In this document: in pieces, positions 10,463 to 20,589 of the stretch
Layout: every line of letters starts with the position of its first letter
Position numbering within the stretch: position 1 is the first letter of the stretch
DNA from: Collybiopsis luxurians FD-317 M1
Taxonomy: Eukaryota; Basidiomycota; Agaricomycetes; Agaricales; Omphalotaceae
Length of the DNA stretch: 31,953 nt
Assembly (NCBI GenBank): GCA_000827265.1
Contig: KN834846.1
Coordinates: 55,729 to 87,681 of the forward strand
Direction: 5' to 3'
The notes under the pieces: generated by a model
Told to the model about the DNA's origin: nothing
The model's input: only the letters and a program-made list of their open reading frames with translations
The model's database searches: none
Made by a program: the position numbers and the translations under genes

Positions 10463-11061
10463 CTAGTTAGCCACACGGACAAGGCCCAATCTTTCAGCAT
10501 CAGCATAGGCTCCCTCAGCCTCATCACAAGTGTTGAACTTATAATAAGTGTTCCCAGAAACCTTGGTGGTGAGGGCTTGAACAAGGGCACTAGATGAACT
10601 TATTAGAAACTAAGTGCCATGTCTCGAAGGCTCCAAAAGCTTACAGGCTAGAAAAAACGCCGGTTGCATGACCCACAAAAACAGCATAGAATGCAGTTGC
10701 TGGTGCAGTCATCACTCCCGCAGAAGTTGTCACTCCAGCAGTCACTCCAGTAGAAGCTGCAACAGACAGGCCATGAGGGCATATGCAGGTCTGGCAAACT
10801 GCTGTCAATGGGCAAGGCAGTGAGTGCAAGATGTTCAAAGGTTCAGAGTAGGAGCAGGATGTACAGTAGGTGCTTGTGGGACTAGAAGAACCACCAGTTT
10901 GGGTTGAGGCGATGGCAGCCAAAATTGCATTGTGTACTACATATAAGCTGTCATATACCCACTCCCAAATTTCCAGTAAAATACGCACACTGAGCATTCT
11001 GATTATTCGCTTGGAAGGCACCGATAATGGCATTGATGGTAGAGGCAGAGATATCAGACAT
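10463..11061 (-). CDS. Protein with C-terminal RNase H1 N-terminal-like (RNA/DNA hybrid-binding) domain, copy 1
   Basis: Starts MSDISASTINAIIGAFQA at 11061. Introns follow exon 1 (donor at 10990, GTGTGC) and precede the last exon (GTAAGC...CATCTAG). The stop is TAG at 10463. The middle is rich in Ser, Thr and Cys. The C-terminus reads FYAVFVGHATGVFSS, then VSGNTYYKFNTCDEAEGAY and ends LGLVRVAN. This matches the short RNase H1 N-terminal fold (YxVxxGxxxGVFxxW ... Y..F.....A), known from fungi to bind RNA/DNA hybrids, but no catalytic RNase H domain follows. The usual Trp after GVFSS reads Leu, possibly a splice-junction effect. A second related gene lies at 17731-18559. Exact function in the element is unknown. 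Confidence 0.6.
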
Positions 11062-11169
11062 TAAGAAAGATGTTTGTGCGAGATGTTGGAGGGAAGACAA
11101 ATTGCTGGGGGAAACTTACACCGGTAGGTGAGGGTTTATATACCCAATGGCCATTCAGATTTACAAAAA
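11062..11169. other. Upstream region of RNase H1-N-like gene 1
   Basis: Short non-coding stretch between the start at 11061 and the repeat array that begins near 11170. No defined promoter site seen. Confidence 0.25.
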
Positions 11170-11690
11170 TAACATTCATTGGTGACATTTTCTCTAAGCT
11201 ACCAATTGTTGTTGCTCACCGTGTGTTGTGAAAACTACCAATCACTGCTCACCGTGCATTGTGCAAACTACCAGCCATTGTTCACAGGTAAAAGGTAAAA
11301 GTTTACTCAAACTGGTGTGTCCATGGGTTTCCAAGACTCAAACGCTTTGTGCAAACTACCAGAGCACCAATCTGTGATAAATGATAACCTCCACAACAGC
11401 AATTTGGTAAATTCACGCTACTAACCATTGCTCGTTGGTACTTAAATGGAAAAGTTTAAACAATCTGTTTGGTAAATAATGTCTCCCCACAGTTTTTGAA
11501 CATTTGAATGCTTTGTGCAAGCTACCAAAGCACCAATCGGTGGTAAATGATAGCTCCAACAATGATCTGGTGAATTCACGCTGCTTTGTGTAAATTACCA
11601 AAACACCAATTGGCAGTAAATGATAGTTTCTACAACAATTTGGTGAACTTACGCTCCTTTGTGCAAATTACCAAAATGTTGCTGATCTTA
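11170..11690. repeat. Tandem array of diverged 75-100 bp units (CTTTGTGCAAACTACCA...GGTAAATGATAG)
   Basis: The words CTTTGTGCAAACTACCA, GCACCAAT(C/T)(G/T)G and GGTAAATGATAGC, ending TTGGTGAATTCACGCT, recur in order at about 11345-11425, 11510-11580, 11583-11655 and 11658-11680. Shorter related units lie at 11200-11280. The array is upstream of the RNase H1-N-like gene 1 and contains the ACCAA/TTGGT half-sites shared with the other arrays and the element ends. Confidence 0.65.
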
Positions 11691-11865
11691 ACAAAATAGC
11701 TCAGGGAGCTCGCATACCTACATACGAGGGAAGCTCTCTGGCAGTTAACACTAACACAGTCTTTCACTAAGGTTTCAATGGTCAAAGCACAGGAAAATAA
11801 AAGAACTAAAAAGGCCCTACAATGAATTTTACAAGACATAGGGATGTGTATGAGCCAGAATACTT

Positions 11866-12660
11866 CTATGTGAGATGAGCAAAAAACCTGAGCTTTTTTG
11901 TAAAAAAAGCCTCCCTGAGCACATTAGGTCCTTCTAATACATGACATATCACATCCTCCCACAAAGAAAGACCTTGTCGCATTTCTTCTGAGATACCGTT
12001 GCTCTCAAGCCACTCTTCAGCAGGTCCACATTGGCTCAAAATCGTTCTTGAGCACTCCTCCACAGCAGTCAGAAGGTCCATGATTTTTCCATGAGGGACT
12101 TCGAAATGACTCCTTGCTACCTCTTTAGGGTCTGAGGTCCTCCAAGTCACAAAACCTGTAACAACTCCAAGGAAATGTTGAACAATCTCCTTGAGTTGAG
12201 GTGGCAGGTTGTTATGGATGAGCTTCACATACTGAGCCTTAAGCTCGCGCACTCTGGACAGAGCCTTGCCAGCCGCAGATTTCTGGAAACTGCACAGGCG
12301 TGTAAGCGGCATGTTTGGAGATGGCTTGCAGTAGCACTGTACCTTTTTGAGCTTGCTCTCGATCGCACACAATGTTCTCTGGCTTGTTTACACCTTAAAG
12401 GGTATAATGTTTGAGATGAAATATAAAAATGACAAGATCTTAACTCACTCTTTTCTTTCCGCCCGCTCAGCTCTGCATTGGTCTCTTCTGTATTTTTTTT
12501 GGCGTTTCCTGACAATGGTCTCCTGATGCCTGTATGTTGCTACTTAAGGTCTTTTCTAGCAGTAGTGTGAAAAATAATACTTCTGATAATGGGATGCATT
12601 GTATTTTTGCTTTGCAGCTTTAAGCTGGGCCGCAGTGTGGTATTTTCTGGGTCTGGACAT
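11866..12660 (-). CDS. Basic N-terminal protein (MSRPRKYHT...), putative nuclear/DNA-binding, element-associated
   Basis: Four exons from ATG at 12660 to TAG at 11866. Exon 1 reads MSRPRKYHTAAQLKAAKQKY. Exon 2 (acceptor ACATACAG) reads ETIVRKRQKKYRRD and onward, exon 3 is CKQAREHCVRSRASSK, and the long last exon begins near SAAGKALSRVRELKAQ. The first 70 residues are strongly basic and helical. The remainder is mixed, with GISEEMRQGLSLWEDVI near the end. Fungal proteins opening with xRPRxYHT and a Lys/Arg-rich repeat are common beside transposons, but I cannot name a characterised family. No internal stops. A DNA-binding or nuclear role is inferred only from the basic region. Confidence 0.6.
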
Positions 12661-12829
12661 GGTGGTTAGTGGGAAAGAGCTGAGAAAATGATTACAGCAC
12701 CATGTCCGAGAGCTTCACTCTGCATTGATTGTCACTTATACTAAGGAGATTATATCACAGAATGCTCTCTACACACTCGAACACTGATTACTTATATTGA
12801 GGACAGCTGAACTGCAACCATTATGAACA

Positions 12830-13095
12830 CTAATATACTGTACCTCTGCATTCACTGTTTGACGGAAGAACTGGGCCAGCTATGCCCACATCTTGCTCAA
12901 CCAGCTCTGCAGCATTCTCTGCCTCCAGAAAGTGCATATATAGAGATGAATCGCCATATAGGTGCTGAATGGACTCATATCTGTTGCTAAGAGTGAAAAA
13001 ATTCACTTAATGGGTGGTACATACCCCACTACATGCTGGATTGCTTGCTCGTGTACCTTTAGGATATCCAACTCACTTGAACATTCATTTGCCAT
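12830..13095 (-). CDS. Small hypothetical protein, two exons
   Basis: ATG at 13095 opens MANECSSELDILKVHEQAI. An intron (GTATGTACC...ACTCTTAG, about 40 nt) is followed by NRYESIQHLYGDSSLYMHF, and the frame ends TAG at 12830 after SECRGTVY. About 75 residues, acidic. The clean splice signals and protein-like composition support a real exon pair, but no family is recognised and it could be part of a longer gene. Confidence 0.4.
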
Positions 13096-13700
13096 TTGTC
13101 AGTAATTTATAACTCAAGATCTGTGCACTGAAATAAGCTCAAACTTTTCATAGCCTATAAGAGTACTCTGTAGATGAACATATCAAAATTTTGTGTCATT
13201 TCCCCAACCGATGGGTTCACAATTCACGAGTTCATTGTTCTAGCCAGCTTCTGGAGAAACGGGCCAACAACGCCACACCTTGATTCTGCATATATATATA
13301 TATATGCAGAAAAAGTCTAAAGGCTGAAAGATTTTGATTTCATGGACTATGCTTATCCTGGTGCATGCCAAACTGGCGGCTCATGTTCTGTTCAAATGCT
13401 CAGCTTCGATTGCCATTCATCCAAGCTTTTCATTGCCTATAAGGACCTCAAGATAAGTGTATAGAGTTTGTATGGCTTTGATGATGGATCGACTTTCCAA
13501 CCTGTGTACTCCCTCTGTGGTATACCCAGATCCATGCATTGAAGCCATCAAAGCTTTTCAACGCCTATAAGGATACCCTCAAGATGAACTTATAGAGTTT
13601 GTATGGCTTTAATGATTAATATCCCTCAAAATATCCCTCTATATGGACTTATCAAAGCTTTCAGTGACTTAAGGATAAGAATGGCAGGCAGAAAAGTGGA
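13096..13700. repeat. Dispersed degenerate repeat of about 65-70 bp (AAGCTTTTCA..GCCTATAAGGA..CTCAAGAT...)
   Basis: Two clear copies are at 13421-13483 and 13548-13616. They share AAGCTTTTCA, GCCTATAAGGA, CTCAAGAT and TATAGAGTTTGTATGGCTTT. Weaker relatives are near 13138-13190 (ACTTTTCATAGCCTATAAGAG) and 13640-13680. No gene is evident in this part of the element. Confidence 0.6.
13284..13311. repeat. Perfect 28-bp palindrome with an (AT)n core
   Basis: TTCTGC, then eight AT dinucleotides, then GCAGAA. A perfect inverted repeat able to extrude as a cruciform. The core is probably a microsatellite; the GC-containing arms make it more than simple AT repeat. Confidence 0.85.
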
Positions 13701-13963
13701 CAACAGTCCAGTACATTGCTTTCAATGTCCCTGTAAAATTGGACCGATTATGGTATGCAAAACCTTAAAAAACCCATCGAGCTATCCAGAATTAACTGGT
13801 AGTTTTCACAATCAATTCATTCACCAGACAATTGTGCTCTTAAATATATTAAATTGAACTTTAGTGCCACCATATACTCGGCCTTAAAACCCATGCATGT
13901 AGCAGCTACTATGCCATTTTCCACCCAGCCTCTCGTTGAATACCTTTTATTGCTTCTGTCCTT

Positions 13964-14517
13964 ATGAGCTATCCTTGCACCAATCCTGACAGTCCATTGA
14001 GGTGGGAATCAATACTTTCGTATGCCCTTCTTGGACAAGTACTCACTTCTCCTGGTCTATGTAGGCCCGAGACTCCTGAAACTCAAATGCTCAATGATCT
14101 CTGGAATACAGTCTGGGCCATACAAGTATGAACTTATTCCATTCCGCTAGATGTACCAGCTCGTCTAAGCTTCATAGTGTCTTCCTGCTTTCCAGATCCC
14201 AGGCTGTCATAGCGACCACATCTGCAGTATAGAAACAATGGCTGGGCATAAGTATTAACCAAACCGTTGTTATTTGTCGATCGTTAATACCTTGTGCTCC
14301 AGATCTCACTGTCCTCTTTGTTATCACTCATTTGGAACTGCTCTCTGGTTTAGAGGCCTTGGACAATACCACATCTGATGACCATGCTCATCTTCGCATT
14401 TGGGTGGCTATCCAGAACAGCCGTGAAGCTATTCATACACTACATGAAACTGTCAACACACTGCAAGAACTATCTGCAGTGGCGGCTGCAATTTCTTCCA
14501 GGCTTTCCACCTGCTGA
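13964..14517 (+). CDS. Small hypothetical protein on the plus strand, three exons
   Basis: ATG at 13964 opens MSYPCTNPDSPLRWES. Exon 1 ends at WAIQ with donor GTATGAAC. Exon 2 begins IPGCHSDHIC after acceptor CTTTCCAG. The last exon (acceptor GTGCTCCAG) reads LTVLFVITHLELLSGLEALD and ends in an Ala/Ser-rich helix (ELSAVAAAISSRL) before TGA at 14517. About 130 residues. It is one of only two plus-strand genes in the element. Function unknown. The exon 2/3 junction uses a GTATAG donor chosen because it keeps frame. Confidence 0.5.
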
Positions 14518-14793
14518 AAGCTAATTGTAACTTGTAACTTGCAATACAAGAATCTGAACTTTTATATCTTGTGTAGCCTATGCCGTCGATAGTTTTGTTT
14601 GGCTTAGATTATCAAATGAAATGACCATTGCAAGCCTTGATAATCACACCAGAAGAAGTAAAACAGCAAGCCGTATTGTTTGAAGTAGAGAATACACATT
14701 ACAATCGTACACAATGGTAAGGTAGGTGGTAAAAAAGCATAGCCGTATTGAAAATGTTCAATTGCCAAGAAAGCATTGCTCAAGACTATTGGC
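14518..14793. other. Convergent 3' spacer
   Basis: Lies between the ends of two convergent genes. AT-rich, no open frame or repeat I can support. Confidence 0.3.
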
Positions 14794-17228
14794 TTACAGG
14801 CCCTGCACCCGTGCGGTTGGCTTCACTACACAACTGGATTGTGTAGTCGCAGAAGTACCAGCAGCCAATGCAACAGTAGAGCTGGTCCCGGCATTATCAC
14901 ACCGTGCATGACTATCGTGTTGCTTGATAGGCAACGTTCTAGCCCTTTTGGAGCTGATTCCTCCTTCCATATCTGGACACTTTCTTGAAAGCTTTTTTGC
15001 CTGTTTGACTCCATTCGCTTCACCAGCATCATTGTTTCTGTTGTTAATCCCTGCATTCGGGAGAGTGGGATTGTGGATAGTGGAATATGTTCCATGGGGA
15101 GTGAAGTTTGCCGGAAGGGTCGTAGAAGCGTCCTGTGCAGGGTTAAAAGGGTGTGTAAAACCAACAGAAGCTTGCGATCCTTTGCTAGTGATAGTGTTGA
15201 GGGTGTTCAAGGTTTTACCATCAAACTGGCTATGGAGATCATGCTGCTCCCCGCTGACAGCAGGGTTTGTGAAGCATGAGAAATCCATTTGAACATTCAA
15301 AGAAGGCTGGGTAGCATAACTCCCTACGCTGCCTGTGGAAGGGGCGTTGCAGTTATCAGGCCACAAATTTCTGAGGTGATCAGCATCACAGGAGGAACCG
15401 TTACTATCCAAGCTGGATGTGGAGGAGGAACTGACTATGCCAGACAAAGAGGTGTCGCTAATTGGGTTGGAGGGATAGCTCGTTCCAGGCCCATTGTGAT
15501 CATAAATCCCACTCACTGGACTGGACAGGTTATCGTTGTAGTAGGTATTTGTGTCACTGTTGGAGCTACTGACAACGCAGTGAAAATGATTGGAGATAGG
15601 GGAGTTATCAATTCTGAGCGCACCAAGGCCAGCCGTATTATAATACCCCTGGCTGTGATCAAATCAATCTAGACTGAAATTTACATCGGGATACACCCAA
15701 GGGTACACCCACAAGTTCATCTCATATGGATCAGAGACTGTGTAGGGATTGACATTGCTCATGTCAGTAGATGGAGGCAAGGAGTGTGTGGTTTGCAACA
15801 GCACCTGCGGAACCTGAAAGGAATGCAAAGATGAGTCGGCTTCAACATTATCCATAGTTGTGCCCGGTACCAGGCCCAATTCTATCAAGACACAATTGGC
15901 CTCAGCAGCCTCTATTGCTAGGTCAACCCCAGCCCCAGACAGGCTTGCCTCATGCTGTTCAATTTCATTCTTGTCAACAACATGTTCTGCCGGCTTGCTG
16001 GATTCATCCTGGTCCACGGCTTGTTCTCCTGGGCGACTGTCTTTGCTTACAGCTGGAGAAGAGAAAGTTTCTGGCTCGACCTGACCAGTTTCCAAATTGA
16101 CCTGACCAGTTTCTGAATCGGCTGGACCAATTTCCGAATTGACCAGATCAGTTTTTGAAGACTCGACCTCCTCTCCGAATTCTAAGCAGGACTCAGTACA
16201 GAGACAATATCTTCTCAGAATGAGCATAACATACGAAGTGTTTTATCAGCGTAATCAATGAACGGTGCCACAATGTCATGGTTATATCCTGGGTGTGATT
16301 TGGCAAATGTTGACTCTACACTCATTTGGCCTTGAGACTCAAAACTAAATGGAAGTTAGTACAGGAGTATCCAAAGTACGAGGGTGTGAGGCAAACATAC
16401 CCCCATATCTGAATATTGTCATCCTCAGCTGGGTCTCAGGCTGCAACCAGAGACAAGATACAAAGACCTCCCATTGTTGACATTCGCATATTAAATTCAC
16501 GGACAGTAGCCGGGAGTGCTTTGAGAAATCTAACCAGCAGACTTGTAATTGGAAGTAGAGTTATGATAGGACAACTTACCTCTCCTGATCTTTGCCTTTC
16601 AGAGACTCTTGCTGGTTCTCCTCACTCGTAGCTGCATCTGATCTAGCAGGGCGTAGTTGCTCTGCATGGTGACAGAGAACTTCCACTTTCACCTCATCAC
16701 TGGCTTGTTCCCAAAGCTGAGATTGTATCTGATTGCGACGCATCATATGCTCAGATTGCCCAACTGAAAGCCCTAGTTCTCCCTTGGCTTCATGTTCTTT
16801 TCCAAGCATATTTTCAATATGCATTTTTGCAAACCGCTCCTCGAAAATCTCGATGGCCTGTTTTTTGCAGCCAGACTTACCTACGCTGGAGACATCAATG
16901 CGTATGGGATTTGCTCTTGAAGCACTGGCTCTGTTGTGGTTGTAGAACCACATCTGCACTTGCTACAGTCAGGAACCACATCTTCAGAGAAACACGTCTC
17001 ATTGCTTACCCCCTTCTCTTTTATCATCCGTTCTCCAGCCTTTTTTCAGATTTCGGGGTTGGTACTGTCAGCTCCTTCAACTGGCCACCTTAAGAACCAC
17101 TGATTTTGGGTCTCTAGATTGTAATCCTGAATGGCCTTTTGCCCATTGCTGAGTTGAGCTGCACGAAAACCAGGAAACCTCTCGTTCAAAAATTTATACT
17201 GCTCCGGATGTGCCCACAAATGACCCAT
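14794..17228 (-). pseudogene. Large element-associated protein with WFxN-type region; three in-frame TGA codons
   Basis: Exons: 17228-17010, 16962-16580, then AG/ATTTCTC to GTATGT (about 16510-16400), a short exon ending near 16240, and a long last exon opening at the CTTAG acceptor before FGEEVESSK and ending TAA at 14794. Order of features: GHLWAHPEQYKFLNERFPGF, WFLRWPVEG, VQMWFYNHNR, then FLKALPATVREFNMRMSTMG, DPAEDDNIQIWG, HPGYNHDIVAPFIDYA, a very acidic stretch, then a Ser/Asn/Thr-rich tail with a basic cluster (KQAKKLSRKCP). This layout matches uncharacterised proteins common in Agaricomycetes. TGA interrupts the frame at 17048-17046 (NPEI, stop, KKAGERM), 16438-16436 (LVAA, stop, DPAED) and 15666-15664 (FSLD, stop, FDHSQG), with clear coding on both sides each time. 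Likely nuclear; role unknown. Confidence 0.7.
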
Positions 17229-17730
17229 TGTTTTCAGCAGGGTGCAGGAATAGTGAAGGAGGAAGAGGAAGATGCAGGACGCATCAACTGCCACCTCCAA
17301 AATTTTCTCTGTCAGAAGCTCCCTGTGTTCTGTAGCACAATTTGTACGGCGAGACAGATTATGTGGCATTGAAAAAAATTACTCCTTGTGGAATTACCAG
17401 TGTATTGTGAATTTCGTCCCCTGTTTTGACAGTCACCAAAGAACTCCTTGAAGGTTCCAAAGAACCAGTATAGTAAGGCGCATGCAGAACTCTAGAACAT
17501 CACATGTATTGGTTTCCAGGTCCATGCACATCAATTGCAGGCATCTTTTTGCACTAAAAAAGGATGCGGCCGCTTCTTCTAGTGAGCAGGTCCGATCTTG
17601 CCGCCAAAAAAAAATCAGATATCATCTTATCGATGAGTATAGAGGACTAGGAGAGTATATGGCTCCAGGAATGCTCACTGATTCTTAAAGACGCAGCGAA
17701 AGTCAGACATAGATTTCAAAACTAATGATG

Positions 17731-18559
17731 TTAAATATCTGTAGATACTAGTTTTACCAAACCTAAAGCTTTTGAAAGCTCGAATTCATTGGAGGCTTCT
17801 TTGTAGCTCCCAAATGATTGCATGACTCTGCCCTTGACCTTGTATACCAGCATATGGGCTAGAGTCCTGCAGAAGAGCGTAAAAAAAATCAGAAACCAGT
17901 TAGATGGAATACTTACAAAGATGAAAAGATATCAACAGCATGCCCTACGGTTACAACATACCAACGGCTGACCTGGTAAGTAGTAGTATTGACTGGCATA
18001 GGAGGAGGAGGGGGAGGAGGGGGAGACACAAGCAATGAACTCGCATCCAAGCTTGGAACAGAAACTGCAGCTGTACTTGGGTTTGTCCCCTCCAACTGAC
18101 CCTCTGTATGTTGGCTGGATACCGAATCAAATATGAATCTGGGGTGCTGGTGTAGCATTTGGTGCCATTGGCTGCTCGGACTAAAGCCACAGGCTCGGTC
18201 CGCCATTTTTGTTTCCTCGCCAACACTGGCTACTGCCTCGAGATGAGCGGGAATGAAAGAATTAAGACCTGCTGCTTACCAGGCATATGTGTCTGGAACT
18301 TGCTTAAGCTGAAGCTGAATGATTCACATAATTGATTGGGACTTGAAGGTTGCATCCAGCCCTCACAATTTTCTGTATTTCTGACATTAAGAATGTAGAC
18401 CAAATTATCAATTGACTGGACCATACCTTTTTCTGAGGTTGAGGCATCAAGGAGTTGGTTTTGAACAGATTGAAGGTTTACAAGCATAGACGAGACATCT
18501 GAGACTGAAAGAGAAATTCTAGGGCCAGAGTTCAACATATCTAGAGGCGTTGCGAACAT
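17731..18559 (-). CDS. Protein with C-terminal RNase H1 N-terminal-like domain, copy 2
   Basis: ATG at 18559 opens MFATPLDMLNSGPRIS. Exon 1 ends near TSEK, exon 2 runs from ENCEGWMQPSS to THMP, and exon 3 includes MADRACGFSPSSQW, an eight-proline run (the GGAGGAGG tract near 18000) and SRWYVVTVGHAVDIFSS. The last exon, after a CTTCTGCAG acceptor, gives YKVKGRVMQSFGSYKEAS and ends LVKLVSTDI, TAA at 17731. The C-terminal domain matches the RNase H1 N-terminal hybrid-binding fold (YVVTVG...G.F...F.SY.EA). The expected Trp after the GxFSS turn reads Leu, exactly as in copy 1. No RNase H catalytic residues are present. Upstream of the large protein at 14794-17228 on the same strand. Confidence 0.6.
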
Positions 18560-18849
18560 AGTGGGGGAAGGAGAAAGAAGCTTAATTTTACTGAAGGTTA
18601 TTATATGAAATTCTCACACATGTGATGTAACTGCTAAGTCCACAATGTTCCTTAACGGTACTCTGTACCGTGGCATCGGTTAGTTTACCATTTGCATTGT
18701 GATTTCCAGGTTGACGATATTCTCTTCTATCTTGATATTCCATTCTACCTACTTCAGCTAAACCTCCAATGACCACCCTGGATACAACAGTTGAATCTCT
18801 AATCCACTGATACCTTCAGCTCCACAAAGTGCTTCCCTTCTCAAACACT

Positions 18850-19515
18850 ATGCTAGGCAATGTACATCAGCTCACACTGGACCAAATTGCACTGTTGCAT
18901 TTTCACCATGAACAAGAGGCATTACGCCAGTTGCGCTTGGTATATTTTATTCAAAGGTTGTATCTGTCGCAGAGACACCAAAACATCAATCCAAAGGTAA
19001 TTCAGCAATGGCTTGTAAAGAATTATGGAGATAATCCAGACTTCAAGACAGCTGTCAACAATCTTCATTTGCTTAAATTTGATGTCAACCTCCTTGTAAA
19101 GGCTGAGTTCATAGGCCAAGCCATTGAGGTCGCCAATGCCATGGCTCTTCGGCAAGGACTGCCTCAGCCCTATCCAGGCATAGAAGCTGCAAAACTTGCA
19201 TGTATGCGGCATTCAATTGAAGCAGCAAATGCAGAGGCCCTCAGTCAAGGTCATTCTCAGCCTTATCCTGAAGTGGAAGCTGTACTTCAGAATAATGGCC
19301 TGGTTCTAGAGGCGGAACAAGCTGTGGAATTGGAATCTCCTGCATTGTCCACACCAGCTTCAGCCAAATCAACAGCAGATATGGGCTTGCAATCAGGAAT
19401 GCGGCGTTGCAAGCCTTCGCAGCATCTTATGGACAGTATAGAAAGTGGAGAGGAATGTTCATTGAGGGTGGTATCATCCACCAGCAGGGGAGTACGGTGG
19501 ACTGTAGGCAAGTAA
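18850..19515 (+). CDS. Hypothetical protein with two internal repeats, plus strand (221 aa)
   Basis: Single exon from ATG at 18850 to TAA. It begins MLGNVHQLTLDQIALLHFHH and is helical with an aromatic/basic segment (LRLVYFIQRLYLSQRHQN). Two near-copies of (I)EAANA.AL.QG..QPYP..EA lie in tandem around residues 95-145 (VANAMALRQGLPQPYPGIEA and AANAEALSQGHSQPYPEVEA). The tail is Ser-rich. No known domain. It is divergent from the RNase H1-N-like gene and convergent with the gene at 19589-20383. No premature stops. Confidence 0.6.
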   Translation: MLGNVHQLTLDQIALLHFHHEQEALRQLRLVYFIQRLYLSQRHQNINPKVIQQWLVKNYGDNPDFKTAVNNLHLLKFDVNLLVKAEFIGQAIEVANAMALRQGLPQPYPGIEAAKLACMRHSIEAANAEALSQGHSQPYPEVEAVLQNNGLVLEAEQAVELESPALSTPASAKSTADMGLQSGMRRCKPSQHLMDSIESGEECSLRVVSSTSRGVRWTVGK

Positions 19516-19588
19516 TTGTTGTGGTTGGGAAGAGCTGTACATATCATTTGGCCAAAATCTTACTGCGTTTACAGGTAAATACAAAATA

Positions 19589-20383
19589 TCATTCTTCATT
19601 TCCTTCTGTCTCTGACTGCAACTCATCATGATTGCCAAAGTCAACACTCTCTTCATCTGTTGTTTCTTCCTCGTCATTATCCTCTGTTCCTGTGCCCCAT
19701 ACCTGATATCCTTTGCACCATTGAGTTTGGGTCAGATCACATATTGCAAGCGTGGCAAACTCAAACCAGTCCTCAGGAATAGTGAGATCAAGTTCAATGA
19801 TTATAGGACCCAGAGGTGGGGGAATGTAGTGAGCCCAGTCAGCATATTTGCTTGAATGCAGGCATTCATGAAACATTGACCTCCAACTCCCTGGTTGGAC
19901 ATGATTGCGAGCCCGTAATGCTGCTCGGACTACCTGCTTCTGCTCCAACTTGTTATAAATCACCTGGTTCCTTGTTAGTGATGGACTATAGGATATAAAA
20001 TTCAGACAAACTTACCTCCAGTTCCATGTTTTCTTTCTCAAGAACAATTAGAATGTCATCTCCTTCAAGAGGCCAGATGGAAAACCAGGCAATTCTGACA
20101 TTTTCCATGAACTGATCATTTTCATTTTTTGATAAAGTTGTGACAACATCAAATACTGGTGCCAAATCCTCAATGAAGATACGGAGGGATTCATCTTTAG
20201 GAACTGGCTCCGGTTGTGTAGCTGGATTGCAGGGGACATATGCTGTTTCGCCTTTACTGAAAGAAGATTATGAATAAGATATGGTTCCTAGCATCAGCAT
20301 TCTCACAATTTTATGCCCAGTTTCTGAAACACAGGCCCAAACAATGATAAGGGAGCGTTTTGCTCACTAAAGGGATCAGACAT
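19589..20383 (-). CDS. Hypothetical acidic-tailed protein, three exons
   Basis: ATG at 20383 opens MSDPFSEQNAPLSLFG. Intron 1 (GTGAGAATG...TTCTTTCAG) leads to KGETAYVPCNP, IFIEDLAPVFDVVTTLSK and WFSIWPLEGDDILIVLEK. Intron 2 (GTAAGTTTG) leads to VIYNKLEQKQVVRAALRARN, PPPLGPIIIELDLTIPEDWF and a Glu/Asp-rich end (EDNDEEETTDEESVDFGN) stopping at TGA 19589. About 230 residues. The acidic C-terminal tail after a well-ordered body makes this TGA a believable genuine stop. Function not recognised. The tandem repeat array at 20590-20830 lies upstream of its start. Confidence 0.65.
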
Positions 20384-20589
20384 TGTATACAGCAAGACAG
20401 AAAAAAGATTTGCTATGAGATAGTATATAGGTTGGATTATGGGGAACAGAGACCAGGAGGCGAAACAACTGGTACTTTTTCACAAAGGCTCGCAGTGTTC
20501 ACAATGTCTGGTGATCAGATAACAAACTGACATTGACAATTGATAGCGGTCTACAAACAATTTGTTGATATTATGAGGAATTACACAGG

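Noticed and set aside
10463..11061. Secreted cysteine-rich effector
   Set aside because: The Cys/Ser-rich middle suggested it, but there is no signal peptide and the C-terminus matches the RNase H1 N-terminal fold.
14726..15672. Several plus-strand frames of 60-127 residues
   Set aside because: They are antisense shadows of the long last exon of the minus-strand large protein.
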